Positions 56,077 to 64,000 of a stretch of 64,000 nt of DNA are shown in pieces. Every line of letters begins with the position of its first letter. Positions within the stretch are counted from its first letter, which is position 1. Origin of the DNA: Pseudomonadota bacterium (GTDB lineage: Bacteria > Pseudomonadota > Gammaproteobacteria > Xanthomonadales > Xanthomonadaceae); the NCBI GenBank assembly GCA_018242485.1, contig JAFEBV010000041.1, forward strand, positions 186,001 to 250,000, in the 5' to 3' direction. Made by a program: the position numbers and the translations under genes. The notes under the pieces are model-generated. The model was not told the origin of the DNA and did not search any database. It saw only the letters and a program-made list of their open reading frames with translations.

Positions 56077-56909
56077 TGCGTTACCACTCCTTTCGACGTG
56101 AACTGTTCGGCACGCAGCAGATCCGCTTCGGTGTCCACGCCGGGCGGGAACGGCGCCGGCGTGAGCGCCACCGCGATGCGCAGACCGGCTTCGAGCACGC
56201 GCAATTGCTCCAGCGACTCGATCCGCTCCAGCCGCCCCGGCGGCAGCGCCGCGAACTGGCGCAGGAAGCCGGCGCGATAAGCGTAGATGCCGATATGCCG
56301 CAGCCAGCCTGCGCCGGCTGCCCCGATGCGCTCGCGGGCGAAGCGCGCGCGATCCCACGGGATCGGCGCACGGGAAAAATACAGGGCATCGCCATTGCCT
56401 GCACGCACGATCTTCACCGCGTTGGGATCGAACAAGGTGGATAAGTCCTTGATCGGTTCGGCGAGGGTCGCCATCGGCGCGCCCGCTCCTGCCGAACCTG
56501 CTCCAGTCGAACCTGCTCCAATCAAACCTGCTCCAGTCGAATCCGAATCGGCAAGGCAGCGTGCCACCGCGCGGATGCCATCCGGGGGTGCAAACGGTTC
56601 ATCGCCCTGCAGGTTGACCACGATACGTTCGTCATCCCAGCCGCGCAGCGCGGCGCATTCGGCGAGGCGATCGGTGCCGGACGCGTGATCGGCGCGGGTC
56701 ATGCACACCTGCACCCCGCAGCCATGCAGGGCATCGGCGATGCGCGCATCGTCGGTGGCCACCACCACTTCGTCGGCACCGGCGGCCTGCGCGCGGCGCA
56801 CGACGTGCACGATCAATGGATCGCCGCCAAGCAGGCGCAGCGGCTTGCCGGGAAGGCGCGTCGCGCCCATGCGCGCCGGAATGGCGACCACGAAGCGCGG
56901 CTCAGCCAT
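56073..56909 (-). CDS. kdsB: 3-deoxy-manno-octulosonate cytidylyltransferase
   Basis: 278 residues, about 20-25 longer than usual. Sequence landmarks: [19 protein letters not shown] (nucleotide loop), [10 protein letters not shown] (metal site) and [13 protein letters not shown]. Activates Kdo as CMP-Kdo for lipid A-core synthesis. An insertion [20 protein letters not shown] (about 122-141) is encoded by four 15-bp tandem units (56485-56544) and lies on the surface loop after the QGDEP region. The start overlaps the lpxK stop by 8 bases. Confidence 0.95.
   Translation of the reverse strand: MAEPRFVVAIPARMGATRLPGKPLRLLGGDPLIVHVVRRAQAAGADEVVVATDDARIADALHGCGVQVCMTRADHASGTDRLAECAALRGWDDERIVVNLQGDEPFAPPDGIRAVARCLADSDSTGAGLIGAGSTGAGSAGAGAPMATLAEPIKDLSTLFDPNAVKIVRAGNGDALYFSRAPIPWDRARFARERIGAAGAGWLRHIGIYAYRAGFLRQFAALPPGRLERIESLEQLRVLEAGLRIAVALTPAPFPPGVDTEADLLRAEQFTSKGVVTQ
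56485..56544 (-). repeat. Four in-frame 15-bp tandem units inside kdsB
   Basis: Units GCTCCTGCCGAACCT, GCTCCAGTCGAACCT, GCTCCAATCAAACCT and GCTCCAGTCGAATCC (plus strand). Each encodes G-x-x-G-A in the minus frame. Perfect period, differences at 1-3 positions per unit; a slippage-type expansion. Confidence 0.9.
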
Positions 56910-57915
56910 GCTCGCGTTCCGTTCGTGGGCCGAGCTTGTCCGCCAGCAGCGCATCGACCGCCGCCAACAAACCCGGCGGACACTGCGCATCCACCGGTAG
57001 ATACCAAGAGTCGCCGGGTGCCAGTGCGGCGCATTTCACCCAGTCCTTTTCGGTCATCACGATCGGCAACCTTTCATCGAACAGCAGATTATCCGCGACA
57101 TAGGGGTGATGGTCGGTGAACGGATGCTCGACCACATCCAGCCCCGCCGCGCGCAGGCAATCGAAGAAACGCCGTGGATGACCGATCCCGGCCACCGCAT
57201 GCACGCGACGACCGCGCCACGCCGCCAACGGCTCGCTGCGACCATCGGCGGATTGCAGGCGCTCGCCAACCAGCGCGAATGCTGGCGTCGGCATGGCATC
57301 GCATGCAACGGGATTGGTGCAATGCGTGATGCGCAAGTTGATGCCAGCACGCACCGGTTCACGCAGCGGCCCGGCCGGCAACAGGCGTCCGTTGCCATAG
57401 CCGCGCGCGGCATCGACCACTTCGATCTCGATGTCGCGATGCAGGCGCAGGTGTTGCAAACCATCGTCGGCAAGCACGATGTCGCAACCCAACTCCACAC
57501 AACGTCGTGCGGCGGCGACGCGATCGGCATCCACCACCACCGGCACGCCGGTGCGTCGCGCGATCAGCACCGGCTCGTCGCCACCCTGCGCGGGATCGGT
57601 ATCCACGCCGACCTCGACCTGCCCGCGCGAGCTCCGGCCATAGCCGCGACTGACCACGCCGGTTGTCCAGCCTTGCGCAGCCAGATGCTCGACCAATGCG
57701 ATCACCAGCGGGGTCTTGCCGCTGCCGCCGACGGTGAGGTTGCCGATCACGATCACCGGCGTGCCGACGCGCTGCGTGCGCAGCCAGCCGCGCCGATACG
57801 CCGTGCGACGCACACGCACGACCGCGCCGTACACACCCGAGAGCAGGCGCAGCAGCAGGCCCGGTTCGCGCCCGCCGTACCAGATTTGCTGCAACCGCGA
57901 CTGCAATCGGCTCAC
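56902..57915 (-). CDS. lpxK: Tetraacyldisaccharide 4'-kinase
   Basis: 337 residues. An N-terminal membrane-associated helix, then the P-loop [13 protein letters not shown] (about 60-72), GVVSRGYGR and [15 protein letters not shown] with the catalytic Asp pair, and [25 protein letters not shown] typical of LpxK. Phosphorylates the 4' position of the lipid A precursor at the inner face of the inner membrane. Stop of msbA (57912) overlaps its start by 4 bases. Confidence 0.96.
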   Translation of the reverse strand: MSRLQSRLQQIWYGGREPGLLLRLLSGVYGAVVRVRRTAYRRGWLRTQRVGTPVIVIGNLTVGGSGKTPLVIALVEHLAAQGWTTGVVSRGYGRSSRGQVEVGVDTDPAQGGDEPVLIARRTGVPVVVDADRVAAARRCVELGCDIVLADDGLQHLRLHRDIEIEVVDAARGYGNGRLLPAGPLREPVRAGINLRITHCTNPVACDAMPTPAFALVGERLQSADGRSEPLAAWRGRRVHAVAGIGHPRRFFDCLRAAGLDVVEHPFTDHHPYVADNLLFDERLPIVMTEKDWVKCAALAPGDSWYLPVDAQCPPGLLAAVDALLADKLGPRTEREHG

Positions 57916-59693
57916 GTCGCCGGCGTCTCGCGGAATTGCATGCGGTGCAGGTGCGCGTACAGCCCGCCTTGAGCGAGCAACTGCGCGTGCGTGCCCTGCT
58001 CCACCAGCCGCCCCTCGTCGAGCACCAGCACCTGATCGGCGTGCTCGATGGTGGACAGCCGATGCGCGATCACCAGCGTGGTGCGGTCGGGGATCAGATG
58101 ATCGAGGGCGTCCTGCACCAGCCGCTCGGATTCGTTGTCCAGCGCCGCCGTGGCCTCGTCGAGGATGAGGATCGGCGCATCCTTGAGGATCGCCCGCGCG
58201 ATCGCCAGGCGCTGCCGTTGGCCGCCGGAAAGCAACCCGCCGTTCTCGCCGATGCGGCTGTCCACACCCTGCGGCAGCTTGTCGATGAACTCGCTGGCAT
58301 TGGCGGCATCGGCGGCCGCGCGGATCGCCGCAGGCTCGGCGTCGGACTGGTCGCCGTAGGCGATGTTGGCGGCCACGGAGTCGTCGAACAGCATCACCCG
58401 CTGGCCGACGAGGGCGATCTGCTTGCGCAGATCCGCCAGCGGATAGTCGGCCAGCGACACGCCATCGAGGGTGATGGCGCCGGCTGCGGGTTCGTAGAAG
58501 CGCGGAATCAAGCGCACCAGCGAGGTCTTGCCGCTGCCGGAGCGGCCGACGATGGCGGTCACCGTGCCCGGGCGCGCGGTGAAGCTGATCGCATCCAGCG
58601 CCGCGCCGTTCTGCCCGTGGTAGCGCAAGGTCACCTTCTCGAACACCAGCTCGCCGCGCGCGCGCGGCAGCGGGAGCTTGCCGTCATCGCGTTCCTCGGG
58701 CTGATCGAGCAGGCCGAAGATGTGCTGGCTGGCGGCGATGCCGCGCTGGATCGCGCTCTGCACGTTGGTGATCCGGCGCAGCGAGGGGATCAGTGCCATC
58801 ATCGCCAGCATCAGCGAGACGAACTGGCCGGCGTTCATGCGCCCGGCCAGCGCTTCGTGACCGGCCATGAACAGGATCAGCGCCAGCGCCACCGCCCCGC
58901 TCATCTGCACCAAGGAGGAGGACACGCCGCGGGTCAACTCGATCTTCACGTTCAACCGCAGGTTGCGGTTGGCGAGCTTCTCGTAGTGCGCGATCTGCGC
59001 GGTGCGCGCGCCGTAGATGCGCACTTCCTGATGCCCTGCCAGCGTCTGCTCGGCCGACTGCGCCATCTCCGCCACGCCGTCCTGCACGCCGCGATTCAGT
59101 CGACGGTAGCGCGAACTCACCGTGCGCATGATCGCCGCGATCAGCGGCGCCATCACCAACGCGCCCAGCGTGACCATCGCGCTGTTCCAGATCATCACCG
59201 CCAGCAGCGAAATGCACAGCAGGGTGTCGGTGACGATCACCTTGATCGCCTCGGTGCTGGCCTGCGCCACCTGCTCGGTGTCGTAGTTCAGACGCGACAC
59301 CAGATGCGGCACCGGCACCTGATCGAAGGCCGTGCACGGCAGCCGAAGATATTTGGCGAGCATGGCGCGGCGCAGGTCGCGCACGATGCTGCGGCCGGCG
59401 CGCGCCATCCCGTAGTCGGTGGACAGGGTGGCCACGCCGCGCAGCAGGAACAGGCCGACGATCACCAGCGGCAGGGTCGCGGCCAGCTTCGGATCGCGGG
59501 CGATGAAGGTTTCGTTCACCACCGGTTTCATCATCGCGGTGAACGCGCCGGCGGCCGCCGATTCGACCACCATGCCCAGCCCGGCCAGCGCCAGCAGCGG
59601 CCAGTAGGGGCGCGCGTAGCCGATCAGGCGGCGGTAGGTCGTCCACGGCGAAGGCCCCTGCTCGCCCGCAGGCCGCGCCGTGGCATCGCTCAC
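57912..59693 (-). CDS. msbA: Lipid A export ATP-binding/permease protein MsbA
   Basis: 593 residues from GTG 59693. Six transmembrane helices (about 25-320) precede the ATPase: Walker A GRSGSGKTSL, signature LLSGGQRQRLAIARAI, Walker B ILILDEATAALD and switch VIAHRLSTIEHAD. Homodimeric flippase that turns the lipid A-core over in the inner membrane. It overlaps exbD (GTGA at 59693-59690). The long upstream in-frame extension runs through exbD and exbB and is not coding for MsbA. Confidence 0.95.
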   Translation of the reverse strand: MSDATARPAGEQGPSPWTTYRRLIGYARPYWPLLALAGLGMVVESAAAGAFTAMMKPVVNETFIARDPKLAATLPLVIVGLFLLRGVATLSTDYGMARAGRSIVRDLRRAMLAKYLRLPCTAFDQVPVPHLVSRLNYDTEQVAQASTEAIKVIVTDTLLCISLLAVMIWNSAMVTLGALVMAPLIAAIMRTVSSRYRRLNRGVQDGVAEMAQSAEQTLAGHQEVRIYGARTAQIAHYEKLANRNLRLNVKIELTRGVSSSLVQMSGAVALALILFMAGHEALAGRMNAGQFVSLMLAMMALIPSLRRITNVQSAIQRGIAASQHIFGLLDQPEERDDGKLPLPRARGELVFEKVTLRYHGQNGAALDAISFTARPGTVTAIVGRSGSGKTSLVRLIPRFYEPAAGAITLDGVSLADYPLADLRKQIALVGQRVMLFDDSVAANIAYGDQSDAEPAAIRAAADAANASEFIDKLPQGVDSRIGENGGLLSGGQRQRLAIARAILKDAPILILDEATAALDNESERLVQDALDHLIPDRTTLVIAHRLSTIEHADQVLVLDEGRLVEQGTHAQLLAQGGLYAHLHRMQFRETPAT

Positions 59694-60118
59694 CGGCGGG
59701 TTTCCGGTGCGGTGGCGATGGACAGTTTCTCGAAGCCCAGTTCGCCGAGGGCTTCCATCGCCGTCACCACCGCCTGATGCTGGGTGCGCGCATCCACGGT
59801 GAGCACCACCGGCAGGTCGCGACGCGATCCCGCCGCGCGCGCGATCGCGGCGCGCAACGCGGCCACGTCGCGGGTGGCGAGTTGTTCCTTGCCGACGTAG
59901 TAATGCCCTTCGGCATCGATGGTGATCGATACCTGTGCAACCTGCTGCGCGGTGGCCGGTGCATTGGCCTGCGGCAGTTGCAGCTTCAGCCCGCTGTGGC
60001 GATTGAAGCTGGTGGTGACCACCAGAAAGATGATCAGGCAGAACACCACGTCCACCAGCGAGACGAGATTGATCTCCGGCTCGTCCATCCCCGGACTCTT
60101 GCCGCCGCCGAGGTTCAC
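59690..60118 (-). CDS. exbD: Biopolymer transport protein ExbD/TolR family
   Basis: 142 residues from GTG 60118 that overlaps the exbB stop. A short cytoplasmic N terminus (GGGKSPGMDEPEINLVSLVDVV), one transmembrane helix carrying the proton-path Asp in LVDVVFCLIIFLVVTTSF, and a periplasmic domain (VSITIDAEGHYYVGKEQLA...VLTVDARTQHQAVVTAMEAL). With ExbB forms the motor for TonB. Its neighbourhood with lipid A genes is usual for the order. Confidence 0.94.
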   Translation of the reverse strand: MNLGGGKSPGMDEPEINLVSLVDVVFCLIIFLVVTTSFNRHSGLKLQLPQANAPATAQQVAQVSITIDAEGHYYVGKEQLATRDVAALRAAIARAAGSRRDLPVVLTVDARTQHQAVVTAMEALGELGFEKLSIATAPETRR

Positions 60119-60819
60119 GCGCGGCTCCTGCGCGCGTTGCCGACCGCCGTCGGCACGGTTTCGGCCTGCGGCTCGGCATTCGTCGCCTGCGCCGTGGGAG
60201 AAACGCCCTGCCCGTTCTGCGCGGAGAGGGTGTCGAGCAGGGCCATCGCCTGCTGCTCCATCTCCACCACGTAGTCGGCGATGCGCCCACGCAGGTAGCG
60301 GTGGAACAGCAGCGCCGGGATCGCCAGACACAGGCCGCCGGCGGTGCTGATCAGCGCCTGCCCGATGCCGCCGGCGAGCTGGTTGGCATCGCCGATGCCT
60401 TTCTGCAGGATGTCGAGGAACATCCGGATCATGCCCATCACCGTGCCCAGCAGACCCAGCAACGGGCCGACCGAAGCGATCGAGCCGAGCATGTTCATGA
60501 ACCGTTCCATCCGATGCACGACGTGGCGGCCGACATCCTCCACGCGCTCCTTGATCTGCTCGCGCGGACGATCGCGCACGTCCAGCGCGGCGGCCAGCAA
60601 TTCGCCCAGCGGCGAGTTCTGGCGCAGCGCTTCGATGTGCGCCGGATCGAGCTGACGGGTGGCCGCCCACTCGCGCACGTCGCGACCCAGCCCCGGCGGC
60701 AGCACCGACTTGCGGCGCAGCGTCCAGAAGCGCTCGACCACGATCGCCAGCGCGACGATCGACAGCACCACGATCGGCAGCATCACCCAGCCGCCGGCTT
60801 TCAGGAATTCCAGCACCAC
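60115..60819 (-). CDS. exbB: Biopolymer transport protein ExbB/TolQ family
   Basis: 234 residues. Three transmembrane helices (about 8-30, 110-135, 145-175); SIASVGPLLGLLGTVMGMIRMF and AGGIGQALISTAGGLCLAIPALLF are the classical ExbB motifs, with the Thr-rich proton path. The last 30 residues are a disordered tail. Start codon is GTG; GAGGTGA lies just upstream, and GTG 60816 is equally possible. ExbB pentamer surrounds ExbD and converts proton flow to force on TonB. Confidence 0.94.
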   Translation of the reverse strand: MVLEFLKAGGWVMLPIVVLSIVALAIVVERFWTLRRKSVLPPGLGRDVREWAATRQLDPAHIEALRQNSPLGELLAAALDVRDRPREQIKERVEDVGRHVVHRMERFMNMLGSIASVGPLLGLLGTVMGMIRMFLDILQKGIGDANQLAGGIGQALISTAGGLCLAIPALLFHRYLRGRIADYVVEMEQQAMALLDTLSAQNGQGVSPTAQATNAEPQAETVPTAVGNARRSRA

Positions 60820-60920
60820 TCACCTCGTCGCTGCGCACGGCCCCACCGTGCGGCCTTGGGTCGATTGTACCGGAACGATTCGCGGGCCATGGCCGGCCAC
60901 ACGGATACCGAACAGGCGCT

Positions 60921-63293
60921 TCAATCCCCCGCGTTTTTGTCGAACATCGCCGCCGCGGGCGCGACTGGCTCCTGCCAGAAGCGGCGCAGGCGTTCGCGGG
61001 TGCGCTCGAGCACGCGCGGCCCGTCGCTGCTCAGATGCACGCGCACGAAGCCGTCGCTGGCGCTGTCTTCCAATGCAATGTGGCGATCCAGATAGCGCCG
61101 CACCACGGCCGGTTTCGGATGCCCGAAGCGGTTGTCCAAGCCGACCGAGATCAGCGCCAGCTTCGGCGCGACGGCGGCGAGGAAGTCCGGTGTGGACGAG
61201 GTCGCGCTGCCGTGATGCGGAACCACCAGCACATCGGCGCGCAGCATCTGCGATTGTTCGCGCACGAGGCGTTGCTCGATCACCGCCTCGATGTCCGCCG
61301 GCAGCAGCGCCGCCCACCCCGACCCACTCACTCGCAGCACGCAACCGCTGTCGTTGCCCAGATAAGGCATGAACTGCGGCGGATGCAGGAAGCGGAACGT
61401 CACCCCATCCCATTGCCACGTCGCATCTTTCAGGCAGGGCTGGTAGTCGCGGCCTTTCGGCCAGCCGGCGGGCGCATAACGCAACGCCACCGGATAGGCG
61501 CGGCGCACCGAGTCGGCACCGCCAGCATGGTCGTTGTCGCCGTGGCTGATGATGAGCGCATCCAAACGCCGCACGCCCAGCGCGTGCAGGGTTGGCACCA
61601 CCGCCGATTGCCCGAGGTCGAGTCCGCCCTCGAACGCCGGGCCGGTATCGAACACCAGCGCGTGGTGTTGCGTGCGCACCAGCAGCGACAAGCCCTGCCC
61701 CACGTCGATCATGTCCAGATCGGCGCTGCCCACCGGTATCTCCGGCAGCCGTGGCCACAGCAGCGGCAGCCACAGCAGCAGCGCCAGTGGCTTGCCGGGA
61801 ATGCCGCGCGGCAGCAACAGCCAGAACGCGCCGAGCAGGGCGAGCCCCAGTGAAAGCACGCCCGGTTCGGGCAGCCAGAACAGCGCGCCCGGCCAATGCG
61901 CCATGTGCGCCACAATCCACCACAGCCCATCCATCGCCTGCCCTGCAAAACGCAGCACCACCCCGCCCGCCGCAGGCCAGACGAGATCCAGCGCCAATCC
62001 GAAAATCGACAAGGGCGTGACGAACAGGGCGAAGCCGGGGATGCCAACGAGGTTCGCCAGCGGTGACACCAACGATGCCTGACTGAAAAACCACACTGTC
62101 AGCGGCAGTAATCCAATCGTCACCACCACCTGCCCGCCGAGGAAGGATCGCCAACGCGGCGTGTCGTGTGGCAGGCACCACAACAACCACGCAACGCCGA
62201 CGAAGGACAACCAGAAACCCGGCTCCAGTACCGCCAGCGGATCGAGCAACAGCATGGCCACCAGCGCCAGCGACAGCGCGGTCGGCACCGAGGAGGGTCG
62301 CCGCCCGATGCGCGCCAGCAGGGCGGTGGCAATCATCAGCACGGTGCGCACTGTCGGCAACTGGAAACCGGTCATCGCCGCATAACCCAGCGCGAAGGCC
62401 AGCGCGAACACGGGCAACGCCTGCGGCCGCGGCCAGCGCAAACCCAGCCGCGGGAACATCCACCACAGGTACCAGCCGAGCAGCGCGCCGAACGCGGCGA
62501 CGATGCCGACATGGAAACCGGAGATCGCGACTTGATGATTGAGCCCGGTCTGGCGCAAGGTGTCCCAGTCGTCCTCGGTCAGAAAGCGCGTATCGCCCAA
62601 CGCCAGCGCGCGCAGGAAGCGCGACGACGGCGATGGCACCGCATCGGCGATGCGCTGCGACCAGCGTGCGCGCAGGGCGTCGATGCCAGGCTGCACGCCG
62701 AGCCGCACCGCGCGCGCCGGATCCGCCGGTGCATGGCGCGTGCTGCCGTCGCGCACATAACCGGTGGCGGCGATGCGCCGCTCCAGCGCGAACGCCTCGA
62801 AATCGAAGCCGCCCGGGTCGAGCACGCCACGCGGCCGCCGCAGCTTGACCATGAACCGCCAGCGCTCGCCCGGCGCGACCTCGTTCGTGGTGCGATACCA
62901 GCCCAGCCGCAGGTGGCGGCCGGCCACGCCATCCGGATTGCCGTGGGTATCGGCGACGAAATCGAAACGCAGCACGTCGTCATGACGCTGCGGCAAGCCG
63001 ACCACATGACCGACGACGGCGATCTCCTGACCGACCAGCGCCGGCGGCAAACGCTGCGCCATGACGTGCCCGCCGACGAGGCAGGCCCATGCAAATCCAG
63101 CGAGTGCAGCGCCCAGCCAGCGCGCACGCCACGGCACCACCCAGCCGATGACGCCGAGCAGCAGCACGGACAGGTTGGCCGCCAGCGGTGGCAATGCCGG
63201 CAGGCGCATGCTCGCCACCACACCCAGTGTCAGCGCGGCCGCGCAGGCGATGCCGAACAGCGGCGGGTGCGGGCGCACGCCGGCCGCAGCCAT
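60921..63293 (-). CDS. comEC: DNA internalisation-related competence protein ComEC/Rec2
   Basis: 790 residues. N-terminal transmembrane and DUF4131/OB-like region (about 1-200), the ComEC membrane channel domain (about 200-480), and a C-terminal beta-lactamase-fold domain with DMIDVGQGLSLLVRT, TGPAFEGG, IISHGDNDHAGG and VVPHHGS metal-ligand motifs. Translocates single-stranded DNA across the inner membrane; the MBL part may trim the incoming strand. It follows lolD by 3 bases. Natural competence is therefore possible. Confidence 0.93.
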   Translation of the reverse strand: MAAAGVRPHPPLFGIACAAALTLGVVASMRLPALPPLAANLSVLLLGVIGWVVPWRARWLGAALAGFAWACLVGGHVMAQRLPPALVGQEIAVVGHVVGLPQRHDDVLRFDFVADTHGNPDGVAGRHLRLGWYRTTNEVAPGERWRFMVKLRRPRGVLDPGGFDFEAFALERRIAATGYVRDGSTRHAPADPARAVRLGVQPGIDALRARWSQRIADAVPSPSSRFLRALALGDTRFLTEDDWDTLRQTGLNHQVAISGFHVGIVAAFGALLGWYLWWMFPRLGLRWPRPQALPVFALAFALGYAAMTGFQLPTVRTVLMIATALLARIGRRPSSVPTALSLALVAMLLLDPLAVLEPGFWLSFVGVAWLLWCLPHDTPRWRSFLGGQVVVTIGLLPLTVWFFSQASLVSPLANLVGIPGFALFVTPLSIFGLALDLVWPAAGGVVLRFAGQAMDGLWWIVAHMAHWPGALFWLPEPGVLSLGLALLGAFWLLLPRGIPGKPLALLLWLPLLWPRLPEIPVGSADLDMIDVGQGLSLLVRTQHHALVFDTGPAFEGGLDLGQSAVVPTLHALGVRRLDALIISHGDNDHAGGADSVRRAYPVALRYAPAGWPKGRDYQPCLKDATWQWDGVTFRFLHPPQFMPYLGNDSGCVLRVSGSGWAALLPADIEAVIEQRLVREQSQMLRADVLVVPHHGSATSSTPDFLAAVAPKLALISVGLDNRFGHPKPAVVRRYLDRHIALEDSASDGFVRVHLSSDGPRVLERTRERLRRFWQEPVAPAAAMFDKNAGD

Positions 63294-63296
63294 GGC

Positions 63297-63992
63297 CTAC
63301 ACCTGCGCCGCCGCCAGCTCGCGCAGCGCGCCGCCGGTGAGTTCGAGCACGCGATCCATGCGCCGCGCGAGGCGACGGTCGTGGGTGACCAGCACCAGCG
63401 CCGTGCCGATTTCGAGGTTGAGTTCGAGCATGGTGTCGAACACGCCGCCAGCGGTATTTTCGTCGAGGTTGCCGGTGGGTTCGTCGCCAAGCACGCAGGC
63501 CGGACGATTGACCAGCGCGCGCGCCACCGCCGCGCGCTGACGTTCGCCGCCCGACAGTTCGCCGGGTTTGTGCTGCAAACGCGCGGACAGTCCCACCTTT
63601 TCCAGCAACTCACGCGCGGCTACCTCGGCCTTTGCCGGCGCATCGCCGCGGATCAGCAGCGGCATCATCGCGTTTTCCAACGCGGTGAACTCCGGCAGCA
63701 GGTGATGGAACTGGTAGATGAAACCCAGCGCACGATTGCGCAGGTCGCCGCGCGCTTTCTCGCCGAGTTTCGACATCGCCTGCCCGGCGACGTACACCTC
63801 GCCTGCGGTCGGCGTGTCCAGCCCGCCGAGCAGGTGCAGCAAGGTACTTTTGCCAACCCCGGACGCCCCGACGATGGCCACGCGCTCGCCCGCTGCAACA
63901 TCCAGATGCAGTCCCTCGAACACCGGCGTGCGCAGCTTGCCCTCGACGTAGGTCTTGGCAAGGCCGTCGCAGCGGAGGACGGCGGATGTCAT
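63297..63992 (-). CDS. lolD: Lipoprotein-releasing system ATP-binding protein LolD
   Basis: 231 residues. Walker [11 protein letters not shown] (about 41-50), Q-loop in [19 protein letters not shown], signature [17 protein letters not shown] and Walker [13 protein letters not shown]. LolD powers LolCE extraction of outer-membrane lipoproteins to LolA. The start ATG 63992 is 8 bases from the window edge; LolC/E genes should lie beyond. Confidence 0.96.
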   Translation of the reverse strand: MTSAVLRCDGLAKTYVEGKLRTPVFEGLHLDVAAGERVAIVGASGVGKSTLLHLLGGLDTPTAGEVYVAGQAMSKLGEKARGDLRNRALGFIYQFHHLLPEFTALENAMMPLLIRGDAPAKAEVAARELLEKVGLSARLQHKPGELSGGERQRAAVARALVNRPACVLGDEPTGNLDENTAGGVFDTMLELNLEIGTALVLVTHDRRLARRMDRVLELTGGALRELAAAQV

Positions 63993-64000
63993 GACAGACG

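Noticed and set aside
60820..60920. Short gap between exbB and comEC examined for an RNA gene
   Set aside because: No stable structure or promoter seen; consistent with an ordinary leader of exbB.

Overview
The window is a high-GC, gene-dense chromosomal segment whose gene content and order point to the Xanthomonadales (Lysobacteraceae/Rhodanobacteraceae type). The diagnostic blocks are lolD-comEC-exbB-exbD-msbA-lpxK-kdsB-wzb-like phosphatase-NHL protein-uvrC-pgsA-tRNA-Gly-tRNA-Cys, rluC divergent from rne, a GNAT gene ahead of minCDE, and a PhzF/CrcB/DUF190/arginyltransferase cluster. This is an assignment from gene order and protein character, not from a phylogeny. Nearly all of it is ordinary housekeeping chromosome; long antisense open frames are a by-product of GC-rich codon usage.

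Layout. 1-1277: 5' part of a thiamine-diphosphate E1 dehydrogenase, leaving the window. 1490-6450 (minus): GST and GNAT genes, a lipoprotein, glutaryl-CoA dehydrogenase, a lysine-rich micro-protein (plus), a second GNAT, RluF-type pseudouridine synthase and a rhomboid protease. 6612-9193 (plus): PhzF-like isomerase, a fluoride riboswitch controlling crcB plus DUF190, and bpt/ate. 9361-10996 (minus): an orphan gene and purT. 11123-15433 (plus): an SPFH protein, a tiny membrane peptide and an Arc-type repressor behind a palindrome-bearing promoter, then an alpha/beta hydrolase, a PH-like membrane protein and an M15 peptidase. 15677-23291 (minus): alkA-like glycosylase, a GldA/F/G-like ABC system, an SRPBCC protein and a two-component system. 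23478-28639 (plus): GNAT-minCDE, an HExxH protein and a secreted GH44 glucanase. 28742-36553 (minus): a two-permease RND efflux operon behind a 24-bp palindromic operator. 36892-41287: two monohaem cytochromes c, nfuA, PCD, a BrnT/BrnA toxin-antitoxin pair and rluC. 41640-45299: rne with a long leader. 45392-50243: response regulator, zinc-ribbon membrane protein, tRNA-Ser with an unusual upstream array, LysR regulator and serS. 50376-64000: TonB-like protein, an integrase relic beside tRNA-Cys, and the envelope/repair block ending in lolD.

How the genes work together. The 60-kb end of the window is an envelope assembly block: KdsB and LpxK make Kdo-lipid A, MsbA flips it, ExbB/ExbD power TonB-type transport, and LolD energises lipoprotein export. 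These genes overlap by ATGA or GTGA junctions, implying translational coupling. minCDE is another coupled unit for division-site selection. The riboswitch-crcB-DUF190 group is a fluoride defence module.

Most unusual features. (1) Upstream of the intact tRNA-Ser(UGA) gene lie two extra copies of exactly its first 37 nt, each ending at the anticodon and followed by a 99-100-nt hairpin-rich segment. (2) A 24-bp near-perfect palindrome overlaps the RND promoter with no regulator gene nearby. (3) A perfect palindrome overlaps the promoter of the SPFH/Arc operon. (4) MinD carries a 50-residue Pro/Ala-rich N-terminal extension and has CTG where the family's start Met usually sits. (5) A tyrosine-recombinase C-terminal fragment sits 41 bp from the 3' end of tRNA-Cys. 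(6) KdsB and RNase E contain in-frame 15-bp tandem repeats.
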